A stretch of 64,000 nt of DNA from Arenibacter antarcticus (lineage in GTDB: Bacteria; Bacteroidota; Bacteroidia; Flavobacteriales; Flavobacteriaceae): assembly GCF_041320605.1 (NCBI RefSeq), contig NZ_CP166679.1, positions 4,326,001 through 4,390,000 on the forward strand, written 5' to 3'. Each line of letters opens with the position of its first letter. Positions within the stretch are counted from its first letter, which is position 1. The notes under the pieces were generated by a model. It ran no database searches. It was not told the origin of the DNA and saw only the letters and a list, made by a program, of their open reading frames with translations. Shown piece after piece: positions 63,162-64,000 of this stretch. The position numbers were made by a program, and so were the translations under genes.

Positions 63162-64000
63162 ACTGCATCTTTTAATAAAAGTGAACTGTTCCGTTCTAGC
63201 TTTTATACTCCCTATTAGTATACTTATCTTGCTTAACTCAAGGTTTATTTCCATATCTGTCATTTCTTTGTTAATTATCATTTATCACTAAATACCAAAC
63301 TGGCCAATAAAAGGACCATGGTGGCTAATCGCTTCCTCGGAATCAACCTAGCTATTCATAGATAAGATTTTGGTTCCCTTTTCATTATCGATGAACGTTC
63401 ATGCCAATTAAAAATGTTCTATCCTAAGCAATTACCCTATCTATATTTGGTCCTCACTGTAGTCTTTTTCGTTTATTTTATTTGCATGATTAGATGTCAG
63501 AAACAGCATAATTTACGACTATCCCTATTTTTGAATTGAATTCACTAAAATAAGTTAACGATAGAAAAACATCAGGTTTTGAGCCTAAATTTCGTCCCAA
63601 AGAATTCATTGGAACGTCCCAAAACACCTTTATATAACTATTATATAGGATTAAAAATTACACTATTATTTCGAGAATCTTAAGATAAATCACTTTGGAT
63701 TTGAAATCCATAGTTTTAAACAAAAGAATCAAGATATTTTACCTTTCGTAACCTCGAGACCAGAACGTTGGAAATGATGAAAAATATTTACATAAAATTC
63801 AATTTATATAAGACCAAATAGTACCGACGTACCGTTTATGGAAGTAAATTGCTGGATATGTTAAGGGAGGGATACCCAAAGAAGCCACTAAAACTTGAAT
63901 AGATCCTATTACTGGATATATGGAGGTTGAGCAGATTGATTGAAGGAAAGTACCTAGAACTTATGCAAATCCATGCTTATTAATGTAAGCACCAAAAATC
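63162..64000. other. Intergenic stretch at the right window edge
   Basis: About 840 AT-rich bases upstream of the DUF1080 gene, which should contain the operon promoter. Near 63843-63960 the plus strand reads KLLDMLREGYPKKPLKLE, a stop, then ILLLDIWRLSRLIEGKYLEL; this looks protein-like but is not recognised and may be a remnant. No intact gene, terminator or exact -7 box was identified. Confidence 0.4.

Noticed and set aside
63843-63960. Possible integrase or transposase fragment at the right edge
   Set aside because: No catalytic residues or terminal repeats of a mobile element could be found.

Overview
The window reads as chromosomal DNA of a marine-type Flavobacteriaceae bacterium (Bacteroidota). 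The signs are low GC, three SusC-type TonB-dependent receptors (two with SusD partners), an ECF sigma/FecR pair beside a receptor carrying an STN signalling domain, Bacteroidota-style TAnnTTTG -7 boxes, and long runs of lipoproteins. No rRNA, tRNA, CRISPR array, prophage or intact insertion sequence was recognised.

Layout. 1-2.9 kb: ECF sigma factor, FecR anti-sigma factor and the N-terminal end of a SusC receptor that runs off the left edge. 3.4-6.4 kb: three-gene ABC exporter (ATPase, FtsX-type permease, lipoprotein adaptor). 6.5-6.9 kb: dead WG-repeat gene. 7.0-10.4 kb: stress and osmotic cluster (two double-domain UspA proteins, a small conserved protein, MscS), followed on the other strand by cardiolipin synthase and MgtE. 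13.9-16.7 kb: redox and stress genes (ArsC-like protein without its cysteine, HxlR regulator divergent from a DsbA-like protein, Dps). 17.3-19.8 kb: cytosine-deaminase-like amidohydrolase plus MFS transporter. 19.9-24.2 kb: FUSC membrane protein and a large PLP enzyme. 24.4-30.3 kb: complete urease operon ureABCEFGD plus a UreH-like nickel permease. 31-33.8 kb: MarC, lipoate ligase, small membrane protein. 34.4-37.7 kb: GMC oxidoreductase, Gfo/Idh/MocA oxidoreductase and gluconate-dehydrogenase-subunit-3-like protein, a sugar-oxidising operon; then a NagB-like deaminase.

38.9-49.7 kb looks like a metal (probably iron) acquisition and redox region: PepSY membrane protein, SusD and SusC under a divergent PchR-like AraC regulator; then a DtxR/MntR-type repressor gene broken by an early nonsense codon, divergent from a di-heme oxidoreductase, Rieske protein and porin operon. 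The dtxR-oxidoreductase gap has two opposed -7 boxes with a dyad exactly midway, and a related dyad lies upstream of the SusC gene.

49.8-55.8 kb: decayed sialidase-like gene beside a second intact SusC/SusD pair. 56.2 kb: tiny lmo0937-type membrane protein. 56.8-63.2 kb: five-gene minus-strand operon (DUF1080 putative 3-keto-glycoside hydrolase, very long lipoprotein with HEAT repeats and cytochrome c, Dabb protein, UPF0261/Tm-1-like protein, PEP-hydrolase-like TIM barrel). Its visibly higher GC and the adjacency of the two proteins corresponding to the halves of the plant antiviral protein Tm-1 make it the most intriguing stretch here. All identifications come from reading motifs by eye; no database search was run.
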